Source of the DNA: Hymenobacter sp. UV11 | GTDB taxonomy: Bacteria; Bacteroidota; Bacteroidia; Cytophagales; Hymenobacteraceae | DNA length: 64,000 nucleotides | Direction: 5' to 3' | Assembly: GCF_004684095.1 (NCBI RefSeq) | Contig: NZ_SRII01000012.1 | Coordinates: 1-64,000 of the forward strand | Shown: positions 17,380 through 26,541 of the stretch, piece by piece | Position numbering within the stretch: the stretch's first letter is position 1 | How the letters are laid out: every line of letters starts with the position of its first letter | Made by a program: the position numbers and the translations under genes | The notes under the pieces: generated by a model | The model's database searches: none | Seen by the model: only the letters and a program-made list of their open reading frames with translations | Told to the model about the DNA's origin: nothing

Positions 17380-17802
17380 CTAGCGGCCGGGGGCCAGCGT
17401 GGTGCTGGCCGTGGTGGTGCGGTAGATGGGGCGGCCGTTGTAGTCAGTGCTCACGCCGTGGCCCACTTGGTTAATGGGCATACCGGGTGCCACCGATACG
17501 TTGGTGGTGGGGCGGTGCTGGCCGTTGCCAACTTCAATAACCTGGGGGGCCGGCTCGTTGCTCCAGCCGCTCCAAGTGCTGGCCGAGGCCGTAGCGTTGG
17601 GGATGGGGGTAGCAGCGGCAGTCGCTTTGGCAGCGGCCTCGGCAGCGCGCTTCTCACGGGCAGTGAGGGTGCGGCCGGTGCGGGCCGTGGCGCGGGTGTA
17701 CGCGCCGGGCTTGGCCGTAGCTACCGTGGTAGTTTGAGCCGAAGCAGCTTCGGTAGCGAAGAGGGCAAGGCCCAAGAGCGGGAGTAGAAAACGGCGTACC
17801 AT
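17380..17802 (-). CDS. Secreted hypothetical protein
   Basis: From the ATG at 17802 this is a 140-residue protein with signal peptide FLLPLLGLALFATEAASAQ. The mature part is Ala/Thr-rich with a basic helix (RTLTAREKRAAEAAAKATAAA) and a C-terminal stretch PGMPINQVGHGVSTDYNGRP. The frame is open 11 codons upstream, but the later Met gives the proper signal peptide. No family recognised. Confidence 0.6.
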   Translation of the reverse strand: MVRRFLLPLLGLALFATEAASAQTTTVATAKPGAYTRATARTGRTLTAREKRAAEAAAKATAAATPIPNATASASTWSGWSNEPAPQVIEVGNGQHRPTTNVSVAPGMPINQVGHGVSTDYNGRPIYRTTTASTTLAPGR

Positions 17803-17991
17803 GGTGAAGTAGGAAAAGGAGTGAGAGTATTCCAAGGTTGAAAAGGCTTTTGCAAAGGCAATGCCAACTTTTACGGAACTTATCCGCTCGCGGCTACCTC
17901 TGCCATCGGCCTAAGAAGGGCAACGTCGCTTTCCGCCACTTAGTATTTGCTACCCCCTGCCAGTGGCGCCGGGGTGGGGCCGGGGCCGCCG

Positions 17992-17999
17992 TACCTTTG
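17992..17999 (+). promoter_or_regulatory. -7 box of pheS, adjoining the start codon
   Basis: TACCTTTG matches TAnnTTTG and ends 8 bases before the pheS ATG. If used, transcription would start at or within a few bases of the ATG. No -33 TTG is clear. Confidence 0.5.
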
Positions 18000-18007
18000 T
18001 GGGTATC

Positions 18008-19045
18008 ATGCAGGAATCTATTTCGGGCCTGGCCGCTGAGGTGGCCGCCGCCGACGTCAGCACCGCCGCCGCCCTCGACCAGTTTCGCCTTCTCTACCTC
18101 GGCCGCAAGGGCCGCCTGGCCGACCTTTTCGACCAGCTCAAAACCGTGCCCGCCGACGAGCGCCGCGCCATTGGCCAGCAGCTCAACGGCCTCAAGCAGC
18201 AGGCCCAGGCCCGCTTCGACGAGGCCCAGGCCACGCTGGAAGAAACCAGCGCCAACCAGCCCGCCGACGCCACATTCGACTACACCCTACCCCCTGTGCC
18301 GCACGCGCTGGGCACGCGCCACCCGCTGAACCTAGTGCGCGAGCAAATGCTGCGCATCTTTTCGCGCATCGGCTTTGCGGTGGCCGAAGGGCCCGAGATT
18401 GAGGACGACTGGCACAACTTCACGGCCCTCAACTTCCCCGAAAACCACCCGGCGCGCGATATGCAGGACACGTTTTTCGTGCCCGCTGTGGAAGGCGATG
18501 AGCAGCCTAGCCTGCTGCGCACGCACACCAGCACGGTACAGGTGCGCGTGATGGAAAACGAGCCGCTGCCCATCCGCCGCGTGATGCCGGGCCGGGTGTA
18601 TCGCAACGAGGCCATTTCGGCGCGGGCGCACATGCTCTTTCACCAGGTAGAGGGCTTGTACATTGATGAGAATGTGAGCTTCGCCGACCTCAAGCAGACC
18701 ATCTACTACTTTGTGCGCGAGCTGTTTGGCGAGGATATCAACATCCGGTTCCGGCCCAGCTACTTTCCCTTCACCGAGCCCAGCGCCGAGATTGACATCA
18801 CCTGCCTCATCTGCAAGGGCGCGGGCTGCAATATCTGCAAAGGCACTGGCTGGGTCGAAATCGGCGGCAGCGGCATGGTAGACCCCGCCGTGCTCGAAAA
18901 CTGCGGCATCGACTCGGAGAAATACTCGGGCTACGCCTGGGGCATGGGCATCGAGCGCATCACCATGCTCAAATATCAGGTGAAGGATTTGCGCTTATTT
19001 ACCGAGAACGACGTACGGTTTTTGCGCCAGTTTGAGGCGTTGTAG
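18008..19045 (+). CDS. pheS: Phenylalanyl-tRNA synthetase alpha subunit
   Basis: A 345-residue class II synthetase subunit that works with PheT as an (alpha-beta)2 cytosolic enzyme. An N-terminal coiled coil binds tRNA (about residues 1-85), followed by HPLNLVREQMLRIFSRIGFAVAEGPEI (motif 1 region), the motif 2 region PGRVYRNEAISARAHMLFHQVEGLYID, and motif 3 GYAWGMGIERITMLKY. The Cys-rich insert CLICKGAGCNICKGTGW is normal for many bacterial PheS. pheT is not adjacent. The ATG at 18008 gives the standard N-terminus. Confidence 0.97.
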   Translation: MQESISGLAAEVAAADVSTAAALDQFRLLYLGRKGRLADLFDQLKTVPADERRAIGQQLNGLKQQAQARFDEAQATLEETSANQPADATFDYTLPPVPHALGTRHPLNLVREQMLRIFSRIGFAVAEGPEIEDDWHNFTALNFPENHPARDMQDTFFVPAVEGDEQPSLLRTHTSTVQVRVMENEPLPIRRVMPGRVYRNEAISARAHMLFHQVEGLYIDENVSFADLKQTIYYFVRELFGEDINIRFRPSYFPFTEPSAEIDITCLICKGAGCNICKGTGWVEIGGSGMVDPAVLENCGIDSEKYSGYAWGMGIERITMLKYQVKDLRLFTENDVRFLRQFEAL

Positions 19046-19097
19046 GGGGGTAGGGCTTGAATTATTCAGGTTTTAAACGCTGTTTGATTTTGTTATT

Positions 19098-19718
19098 ATG
19101 AATATCATTCTGCCCTTTTCACCCGATCAGGAGCTAGCGCCCGGTGCCCACGTTGGCATGGCCGAGCGGCTGCAACGCATGACGGAAAATGAGTTTTTCG
19201 ATTTCTGTCAAGCCAATTCACAGCTCAAACTAGAACGCCATGCCGATGGCACTATCGAATTTCAATCTATGACGGGTGGAGAAACTGGCGAGCGCAACAG
19301 TGAACTAAATGCTGACTTAACTATCTGGAACAGAGCAACCCAAATAGGTCGGGTTTTTGATTCTTCCACTGGCTTTCAACTGCCAGACCGGGCCGTGCGC
19401 TCGCCCGATGCTGCCTGGGTGAGTCAGGCTCGGTGGGAGGCGCTTACCCCCGAACAACGCCGCAAGTTTCCACCGCTCTGTCCCGATTTTGTGGTGGAGC
19501 TGCGCTCAGCTTCCGATTCGCTGACCGACCTCACAGCCAAAATGCAGGAGTACATTGAAAACGGCTGCCGCCTAGCCTGGCTCATCGACCCTAAGGGCGA
19601 AACTGCCCGCATTTTTCGCGCCGACGGCTCAGTGAGCGTGGTAAAAAGCTTCGACGAAACCCTAAGCGGCGAAGCCGTGTTGCCCGGCTTCAGCTTCGCC
19701 CTAAGCCTATTACGCTAA
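19098..19718 (+). CDS. Uma2-family (DUF820) putative endonuclease
   Basis: A 206-residue protein with the PD-(D/E)xK-like Uma2 core: SPDAAWVSQARWEALTPEQR, then PDFVVELRSASDSLTDLTAKM (Asp and Glu at the metal site) and ENGCRLAWLIDPKGETARIF. Uma2 proteins occur in many copies in cyanobacteria, Chloroflexota and some Bacteroidota; their biological role is largely unproven. It is a single gene 52 bp after pheS on the same strand. Confidence 0.88.
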   Translation: MNIILPFSPDQELAPGAHVGMAERLQRMTENEFFDFCQANSQLKLERHADGTIEFQSMTGGETGERNSELNADLTIWNRATQIGRVFDSSTGFQLPDRAVRSPDAAWVSQARWEALTPEQRRKFPPLCPDFVVELRSASDSLTDLTAKMQEYIENGCRLAWLIDPKGETARIFRADGSVSVVKSFDETLSGEAVLPGFSFALSLLR

Positions 19719-19782
19719 AAAGCCGCATAGCAAACGCCTTCCCAACATATCATTAAATAAAAACGAGAAGCCCGGCCCACCA

Positions 19783-19834
19783 GCGCCGTCCACAAAATCC
19801 GTGGAATCCGCTGAAATCCGTGCTAATCAGTGGT
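19783..19834. repeat. Single AATCCGTG-type repeat arm in the rimO leader
   Basis: This 52-bp stretch closely matches the right arm of the ispD element (9871-9921), with the same GCGCCGTCCACAAAATCCGTG start. It ends two bases before the rimO ATG. No inverted partner is visible nearby, so it would form most of the rimO 5' leader. Confidence 0.75.
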
Positions 19835-19836
19835 CT

Positions 19837-21153
19837 ATGAAAGTTAGAACCCTTAAACAAAACAAGGTCAACGTTATCACGCTGGGCTGTTCCAAAAACC
19901 TCGTCGATAGCGAGGTGCTGATGGGCCAGCTCAAGGCCAACGACTTTGTGGTGACGCACGAGGCCAAGAAGTCGGACGCCAACATCGTCATTATCAACAC
20001 CTGCGGCTTTATCGACAACGCCAAGCAGGAGAGCATCGACACCATTCTGCGCTACGCCGACGAAAAGGAGGCCGGCAAGCTGGAGAAGCTGTACGTAACA
20101 GGCTGCCTCTCACAGCGCTACAAAGACGAGCTGGAGCAGGAAATTCCGCAGGTCGATGCCTATTTCGGCACCCTGGAGCTGCCCCAGATGCTGAAGGTGC
20201 TGGAGGCCGACTACAAGAAAGAGCTGGTGGGCGAGCGCCTGCTGACGACGCCCAAGCACTACGCCTACTTCAAAATAGCGGAAGGCTGCAACCGGCCGTG
20301 CTCGTTCTGCGCCATCCCGCTGATGCGCGGCAAGCACGTAGACCGGCCCATGGAAGACCTCGTGACCGAGGCCAAGCGCCTGGTGAATATGGGAACTAAA
20401 GAGCTGATTCTCATTGCCCAGGACCTGACCTACTACGGCCTGCAAGCCTACGGCGAGCGCAAGCTGCCCGAACTGCTGGAGCGCCTGAGCGACGTGGCCG
20501 GCGTGGACTGGATTCGGCTGCAATACGCCTACCCCTCCCAGTTTCCGCTGGCGGCGCTGGATGTGATGCGCGAGCGCGAGAACATCTGCCGCTACCTCGA
20601 CATGCCGTTGCAGCACATCTCGGATAACATGCTGAAAACCATGCGCCGGGGCATCACGGGGCGCCGCACCAAGGAGCTGGTGCGCGAGATTCGCGACCGC
20701 GTGCCGGGCATTGCGCTGCGCACTACGCTCATCGCCGGCCACCCCGGCGAAACGGAGGCCGATTTCGAGGAGCTGTGCGAGTTTGTGCAGGAGTCGAAGT
20801 TTGAGCGCCTAGGCATCTTCACCTATTCGCACGAAGAAAACACGCACTCGCACACCCTCGTGGACGACGTGCCGGCCGAGGTGAAGCAGGAGCGCGCCGA
20901 CCGCATCATGGAAATTCAGCAGCAGATATCGCTGGATTACAACGAGTCGCGCGTGGGCCAGACGTATAAGGTGCTCTTCGACCGGCTTGAAGGCGGCTAC
21001 TACGTGGGCCGCACCGAGTTCGACTCGCCCGAGGTGGACAATGAGGTGCTGGTACTGGCTACCAACGACTTGCACATCCCGCAGGGCAGCTTCGCCAACG
21101 TTCACATTACGGGCGCTTCGGACTTTGATTTATACGGCGAGGTAGTGCGGTAG
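19837..21153 (+). CDS. rimO: Ribosomal protein S12 methylthiotransferase
   Basis: A 438-residue radical-SAM enzyme that adds a methylthio group to the conserved Asp of ribosomal protein S12. The N-terminal MTTase domain holds one 4Fe-4S cluster (NVITLGCSKNLVDSEVLMG; INTCGF; TGCLSQRY). The radical-SAM domain has the CxxxCxxC motif CNRPCSFC, and a C-terminal TRAM domain follows (YKVLFDRLEGGYYVGRTEFDSPEVDNEVL). GCSKN is typical of RimO rather than MiaB. The ATG at 19837 is chosen; upstream codons lie in repeat sequence. Confidence 0.96.
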   Translation: MKVRTLKQNKVNVITLGCSKNLVDSEVLMGQLKANDFVVTHEAKKSDANIVIINTCGFIDNAKQESIDTILRYADEKEAGKLEKLYVTGCLSQRYKDELEQEIPQVDAYFGTLELPQMLKVLEADYKKELVGERLLTTPKHYAYFKIAEGCNRPCSFCAIPLMRGKHVDRPMEDLVTEAKRLVNMGTKELILIAQDLTYYGLQAYGERKLPELLERLSDVAGVDWIRLQYAYPSQFPLAALDVMRERENICRYLDMPLQHISDNMLKTMRRGITGRRTKELVREIRDRVPGIALRTTLIAGHPGETEADFEELCEFVQESKFERLGIFTYSHEENTHSHTLVDDVPAEVKQERADRIMEIQQQISLDYNESRVGQTYKVLFDRLEGGYYVGRTEFDSPEVDNEVLVLATNDLHIPQGSFANVHITGASDFDLYGEVVR

Positions 21154-21192
21154 GGGCTTTTGCACAAAGAGGCCCTGCTAGTAAGAAACACA

Positions 21193-21303
21193 AAACAGAA
21201 CGTCATGCAGACCAAAGGGAAGCATCTCGCTCGCGCCGCTAGGGTTAGTAATCCTAACGAGGCGAGCGAGATGCTTCCCTTCGGTCTGCATGACGTTCTG
21301 TTT
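21193..21303. repeat. Long hairpin, CGTCATGCAGA type
   Basis: 42-bp arms (21193-21234 and 21262-21303) with one mismatch around a 27-base centre, between the convergent rimO and tricorn-like genes. It shares its head (CGTCATGCAGA then AGCATCTCGC) with the 33804-33916 hairpin. Confidence 0.9.
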
Positions 21304-21318
21304 CAAGCCATTAACAGC

Positions 21319-24300
21319 TTACTCCACGGCCCGCGTGGGGTGCTGCGCCGGGATAGCCAATGGCTGGAACGACTTCTTCTGCAAGTCGCTCAGAATGACT
21401 TCCACGGCCTTGGCTAGCTGGGGGTCGGCGCCGTTCTGGGTGTCGGCGGGCAGCACATCTACTTCGATATCGGGCGGCACGCCCTGGTTTTCGATTTCCC
21501 ACTTGCCATCGGGGCTGTAGATGCCGAAGCTGGGCGAGGTGACGGCGCCGCCGTCCATGAGCACGGGGTAGCCCGAAATGCCGACCAGCCCGCCCCAGGT
21601 GCGCTTGCCCACGATGGTGCCCAACTCGCGCCGCCGGAAAAACGCTGGTAGCGCATCACCGCCCGAGCCGGCAAACTCGTTAACCAGCATCACCTTGGGG
21701 CCATAGATGGAGGCGCCGGGCGAGGTGAAGGCCCTACCCTCACGCGGGGCCCAGTAGCTGAGCAGCGGCCGGTTGAGCAGGTCGAGGATGTAGTCGGCCA
21801 CGAAGCCGCCGCCGTTGAAGCGCTCGTCTACAATCACGGCTTCTTTATCTAACTGACTGAAATAGTAGCGGTTGAAGAACTCGTAGCCTTCGGCGCTGGT
21901 GTTGGGCAGGTACACGTAGGCTACGCGGCCGTGGGTCAGCTCGTCTACCTTGCGGCGGTTGCCCTCGACCCAGGCGATGCGGCGCAGGGTGGCCTCGCTG
22001 GCCACGGGCACCACCCTTACTTCGCGGGCGCCTTGCAGGCTGGGCTTGTCGTTGACGGTGAGGGTAAGCTGCTTGCCCACCGTATTTTCGAAGAAGCTGT
22101 ACACGTTGTCGGCGCCGGTGAGGGGGCGGTTGTTCACGGCCAGCAGGTAGTCACCGGGCTGCACGTTCACGCCGGGGCCGGTGAGCGGAGCGCGCAGGCT
22201 AGGGTTAAAGTTCTCGCCGTTGAAGACGCGCTTGAAGCGGTAGTGGTCGTTTACAACCTCATAATCAGCGCCTAGCAGGCCCACGGGGCTAGCCGTGAGG
22301 GCGGGCATGTCGCCGCCGCTCACGTAATTGTGGCCCACCACCATCTCGCCCATCATCTCCGAAAACAGGTAATTGAGGTCGGCGCGGTTGGCCACGTGGG
22401 GTAGGAAAGCGGCGTATTTCTTCTTGGTGGCGGCCCAGTCGAGGCCGTGCATGTTGGCGTCGTAGAAGTAGTCGCGCTCCAGGCGCCACACCTCGTTGAA
22501 CATCTGCTCCCACTCGTGGCGCGGGTCGATGTAGGCATCGAGGGCCGTTAGGGTGAGCTTGCCGTCGCCGGCCGCCGGTTTGCCGGCCGTTTCCACGATG
22601 CCGTAGCTGTCATGTGGGGCGGTGTAGAGCAGCTTCTTGCCATCGGCACTCAGCGAGTAATCGTCTATTTCCGAGAGGAATACCTCGTCTTTACGGGCCT
22701 GCATATCGAAGCGGTGCAGGCGCTGGGTGGGGCCGGTCGGCGAAGCGGGGGTAGGGCCGGCGGCGGTGCTGGCCGGCAGTTGCTCCAGGTAAAAAAGCTT
22801 GTCGCCCTCGGCGGCCTGCACGGCGCTGAGGCTGCCCACCGCCGAGCCGGGCACCACCAGGATGCGCTGGCCCAGCCCGGCCGTATCAATCACCACTTTG
22901 AGGGGGGTAGGCGGCTTAGCCTTGGAGTCTTTCACGGCCACTTTCAGGTCTTTCACGGCCATTTTGGGGGTGCGGTTGCCCACGGCTTTGCCCACCACTA
23001 CCGAGTCGGGCCGGGTGGCGGCGCCTTTTTCCTCGTCGCTTTGCGGGGCGAAGGGCGAGGCGTCCTGCTTGTTGAGCACGGCCACGTAGAGCGTGCGCTT
23101 GCTCACGCGGTCGTAGGCGGTCATGTCGAGCCAGGTGGTGCGCAGGCCCACGTCGGTGCTGGCCGTGAAAAACAGGTACTTGCCGTTGCGGCTGAAGGCC
23201 GGCGCGTCGGCATCGCTGCGGCCATCGCTCACGGCGAAGCGCTTGCCGCTGGGCAGGTGGTACACAAACAGCGTGCGCAAGTGGTTGGGCATCTGCTGCG
23301 AGTAGGCCAGCCACCGCGCATCGGGCGACCAGGCCGGGGCCATTGCGTCGTCGCCACGCAGCGGGCCATAGGTGTCGGCCCCCACGCGCACCGGCTTTTT
23401 GCTGGCCAGGTCGAGATACCAGAGGTTCAGCTTTTTATCGGTATAGGCGATTTTCTTGCTATCGGGCGACCACTGCGGGTGGAAATAAAACGACGGCGGC
23501 CCCAGCGAATACGCCTGCGCGGGCTTGGTGCCGCGCTGGTCCTGCACCATAAGCTGGTACTCGCCGCTGACATCGGAGACGTAGGCGATGCGGGTGCCGT
23601 CGGGCGACCAGGCGGGGTAACGCTCGTGCGCACCGTCGGAGTGCGTCAGGTTGCGGCTCTCGCCCTTCTTGGCGGGCACCGTGAAAATATCGCCCCGCGC
23701 CTCCACCACGGCGCGCATACCGGTGGGCGAAATGGCGGTGTTGCGCACCATCGAAGCCACATCGCGGTACTGCGGGCGTAGGGCCAGCAGTTCGGGCGAA
23801 ATGCTGATTTTCAAATCACTAGCCTTGCCCGTAGCCGTATTAAAAAGGTGCAGCCGCCCGGCCTGCTCGTACACCAGCTCGGTGCCGAAGCCGCTGAGCG
23901 CCTTCACGTCGTAGTCGGTGTGGCGGGTCAGTTGCTCGACTTTCTTGGTGGCCACGTCGTAGGCAAACACGTTGTTGGTACGCTGCCGGTCGCTGAGGAA
24001 ATAGACCTTGCCGCCCAGCCACAGCGGGCTGGTGTCGGTGGCGTTTTCGTGCGGCACTTCCTCGGTGGCCAGCGTTTGCATATCGGTCAGCCAGATGGGG
24101 CCGGTCTGGCCACCTCGGTAGTGCTTCCAGGTAGCAGTGGCGTTGGTGATGTGCGTGTGCGCCAGGCGCTTGCCATCGGGCGAGTAGCTGCCGCGCTCGC
24201 CCATGAGCAGGGGTAGGCGCGCGGGCAGGCCGCCCGCCAGCGGCACCGTGAAGAGCTGCAACGAGCGCGCATACGCCTCCTGCGAGCTGCTGAACAAAAT

Positions 24301-24675
24301 GCTTTTGCCATCGGGCGACCAGTCACGCACCACGTCGGCCGAGGGGTGCCAGGTGAGGCGCCGGGGCTGGCCGCCACTCACGGCCACCACGTACACGTCG
24401 GTATTACGGTCATAATCACCGGAGTAGGCTAGCCACTGGCCATCGGGCGAGAAGTGCGGGTTGGTTTCCACGCCCGGCCCCACCGTGAGGCGCTGCGGAT
24501 TGGAGCCGTCGCGGCCCGCCAGCCAGATGTCGCCGGCGTAGCTGAAGGCTAGCTTATCGCGGCTCAGCGCAGGCTCGCGCAACAGGAGCGTTTCGGAGGG
24601 GGTAGGGGCCTGCGCGTGCAGGTGCTGGCTGGCCAGCAACAGCCCGAGGGCTGGCAGAAAGTAGCGTTTGGGCAT
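21319..24675 (-). CDS. Tricorn-like S41 peptidase with beta-propellers
   Basis: An 1118-residue exported protein with signal peptide to about residue 22 (LLLASQHLHAQ). Repeated FSPDGQWLAYSGD / WSPDGKSILFSS / WSPDGTRIAYVSD units form one or two PD40 propellers (about residues 40-720). Next come a helical C1-like region, a PDZ domain (VNVQPGDYLLAVNNRPLTG, about 840-900), and the S41 protease core with EAVIVDERFNGGGF and MLVNEFAGSGGDALPAFF carrying the nucleophilic Ser. Architecture and length match tricorn peptidases that trim peptides. The signal peptide places it in the periplasm rather than the cytosol. Confidence 0.93.
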   Translation of the reverse strand: MPKRYFLPALGLLLASQHLHAQAPTPSETLLLREPALSRDKLAFSYAGDIWLAGRDGSNPQRLTVGPGVETNPHFSPDGQWLAYSGDYDRNTDVYVVAVSGGQPRRLTWHPSADVVRDWSPDGKSILFSSSQEAYARSLQLFTVPLAGGLPARLPLLMGERGSYSPDGKRLAHTHITNATATWKHYRGGQTGPIWLTDMQTLATEEVPHENATDTSPLWLGGKVYFLSDRQRTNNVFAYDVATKKVEQLTRHTDYDVKALSGFGTELVYEQAGRLHLFNTATGKASDLKISISPELLALRPQYRDVASMVRNTAISPTGMRAVVEARGDIFTVPAKKGESRNLTHSDGAHERYPAWSPDGTRIAYVSDVSGEYQLMVQDQRGTKPAQAYSLGPPSFYFHPQWSPDSKKIAYTDKKLNLWYLDLASKKPVRVGADTYGPLRGDDAMAPAWSPDARWLAYSQQMPNHLRTLFVYHLPSGKRFAVSDGRSDADAPAFSRNGKYLFFTASTDVGLRTTWLDMTAYDRVSKRTLYVAVLNKQDASPFAPQSDEEKGAATRPDSVVVGKAVGNRTPKMAVKDLKVAVKDSKAKPPTPLKVVIDTAGLGQRILVVPGSAVGSLSAVQAAEGDKLFYLEQLPASTAAGPTPASPTGPTQRLHRFDMQARKDEVFLSEIDDYSLSADGKKLLYTAPHDSYGIVETAGKPAAGDGKLTLTALDAYIDPRHEWEQMFNEVWRLERDYFYDANMHGLDWAATKKKYAAFLPHVANRADLNYLFSEMMGEMVVGHNYVSGGDMPALTASPVGLLGADYEVVNDHYRFKRVFNGENFNPSLRAPLTGPGVNVQPGDYLLAVNNRPLTGADNVYSFFENTVGKQLTLTVNDKPSLQGAREVRVVPVASEATLRRIAWVEGNRRKVDELTHGRVAYVYLPNTSAEGYEFFNRYYFSQLDKEAVIVDERFNGGGFVADYILDLLNRPLLSYWAPREGRAFTSPGASIYGPKVMLVNEFAGSGGDALPAFFRRRELGTIVGKRTWGGLVGISGYPVLMDGGAVTSPSFGIYSPDGKWEIENQGVPPDIEVDVLPADTQNGADPQLAKAVEVILSDLQKKSFQPLAIPAQHPTRAVE

Positions 24676-24936
24676 AGCTTGAAAAGAAGGAAAAAGAAGA
24701 AACCTTGTTTTGGGTCGAATACCACTTTTGAGCAGACGTTACCAGACCCAAAGTAAGTACATCTGGGACTTGGATTTATACCACAAAGTGGGGTTACAAC
24801 AACTAAAGCACCTAAGAATCAGGGCGAGCGCGGGCAGCCCCACCCCCGACCCGGTGGCGAGAACAACTCCAGTTTTCAACCTTTCGGCCTACTTCGGGTT
24901 TTGCCTTGAATTCCGCGCTCACTTTTCCCCGCGCTC

Positions 24937-26505
24937 ATGGCTGCCGACTGTACCACCTTGCCCTACGCCGCCACCGGCGCGTTTTCGGGCCTCCTTACCG
25001 ATTATATCGCCGGCGCGCCGGCCCTGGCGCCCTTCTACCACCGCCGGCCCGAGCTGGCCGCGATTCCGGCCCAGATTGCCGAAAAGCAAGCCGCCTACCC
25101 CCCCGAAATGCGCCAGCGGCTGGTAGCCGACCTGCGCGCCCAGTATGCCGAGCTGGGCGGCACGATGCCGCCCGCCGTGGCTGCCAACCTCGACTTGCTG
25201 GCCCGCGACACCACGTTTACCATCACCACCGGTCACCAGCTTAACTTACTTACGGGGCCGCTGTACTTTGTGTATAAGATAGTTACGGCTATTAAGCTGA
25301 GCCAGGATTTAAAGGCCGCCTACCCCCAGCACGACTTCGTGCCGGTGTACTGGCTGGCTACGGAGGACCACGATTTTGCCGAAATCAACAGCTTCCCGCT
25401 CTTCGGCAAAACGTATAGCTGGGCGGGCCCTGGCGGCGCGGCCGGCCTGGGCGGGCCGGTAGGCCGGCTGGCCCTGCAAGGACTGGACGAGGAGCTGCTG
25501 AGCCAGCTGCCGCCCGAGGTGCCTGCCGCCTTCCGCGAGGCTTATACCGGCAGCCAGAACCTGAGCGAGGCCACGCGCCGGCTGGCTACCAGCCTCTTTG
25601 GCGAGTACGGCCTGGTGTGCCTCGATGCCGACCGGCCCGCGCTGAAGCAGGCCCTCAAGCCACTGCTGACGAAGGAGTTGACCGAGCAGTTTTCCAACCA
25701 GGCGGTGCAGGCCACCAACGGCCGCCTCACGGCAGCCGGCTACAAGCCCCAGGTATTCTCGCGGCCGCTCAACCTGTTTTTGCTCACCGCCGAGGGCAAG
25801 CGCGAGCGCCTGGAGCTGGAGGCCCACGCGCCGGCCGAGCTGCTGGCCCTGGCCGAAGCCGAGCCCGAGCGCTTCAGCCCCAACGTGGTGCTGCGCCCGG
25901 TGTATCAGGAAATCATCATGCCCAACCTGGCCTACATCGGTGGCGGGGCTGAAGTAGCCTATTGGTTTCAGCTGAAGGACGTGTTTGCGGCGCTGGGCGT
26001 GCCCTACCCCCTGGTGCTGCCCCGCAACTCGGCCATGTACCTGAGCCGCGCCAACGCCGGCAAACTGGCCAAGCTGGGCCTCTCGGCCACCGACATTTTT
26101 AAGCCGCTGGCCGAGCTCAAAAAGCAGGTGGGCGCGCAGCTGGGGCAGGAGGAAATCAGCCTGGCCGCGCAGCAGCAGGCGCTGGCCGCCGCTTTTGAGC
26201 AGGTGCAGGAGCTGGCCCAGCGCCTCGACCCCACGCTGGTGAAGTCGGTAGCCGCCGAGGCCCAGAAGGCCGCCGGCAGCCTCGCCGGCCTCGAAAAGCG
26301 CCTCAGCAAAGCCGCCGAAGCCAAGCACGAAACGGCCTACGCCCAGCTCACGACGCTCAAAGACAAGCTCTTCCCCGACGGCGGCCTGCAGGAGCGGACG
26401 GACAACGTGCTCAGCATTTTGCTTAATAACCCTGGCTTTATCGGGCAGCTGCTGGCGTGTTTTGAGCCGCTGAAGCTGGAGTTTGCGGTGGTGCAGGAGG
26501 GGTAG
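24937..26505 (+). CDS. bshC: Bacillithiol synthase, cysteine-adding enzyme
   Basis: A 522-residue protein of the BshC family, which joins cysteine to glucosaminyl-malate in the last step of bacillithiol synthesis in the cytosol. The N-terminal Rossmann core shows TITTGHQLNLLTGPLYFVYK, FVPVYWLATEDHDFAEI and VLRPVYQEIIMPNLAYIGGGAEVAYWFQL, all characteristic. A long coiled-coil arm follows (about residues 400-470). bshA and bshB are not in the window; ytxJ at 11.9 kb is a user of the thiol. Confidence 0.95.
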   Translation: MAADCTTLPYAATGAFSGLLTDYIAGAPALAPFYHRRPELAAIPAQIAEKQAAYPPEMRQRLVADLRAQYAELGGTMPPAVAANLDLLARDTTFTITTGHQLNLLTGPLYFVYKIVTAIKLSQDLKAAYPQHDFVPVYWLATEDHDFAEINSFPLFGKTYSWAGPGGAAGLGGPVGRLALQGLDEELLSQLPPEVPAAFREAYTGSQNLSEATRRLATSLFGEYGLVCLDADRPALKQALKPLLTKELTEQFSNQAVQATNGRLTAAGYKPQVFSRPLNLFLLTAEGKRERLELEAHAPAELLALAEAEPERFSPNVVLRPVYQEIIMPNLAYIGGGAEVAYWFQLKDVFAALGVPYPLVLPRNSAMYLSRANAGKLAKLGLSATDIFKPLAELKKQVGAQLGQEEISLAAQQQALAAAFEQVQELAQRLDPTLVKSVAAEAQKAAGSLAGLEKRLSKAAEAKHETAYAQLTTLKDKLFPDGGLQERTDNVLSILLNNPGFIGQLLACFEPLKLEFAVVQEG

Positions 26506-26541
26506 GCGTATTTTTGGTGCTCTATTAGCCAGCTTCTTATC

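Noticed and set aside
22612..23781. 389-residue frame antisense to the tricorn-like gene
   Set aside because: Composition is that of an antisense shadow and the sense strand shows clear PD40 repeats.
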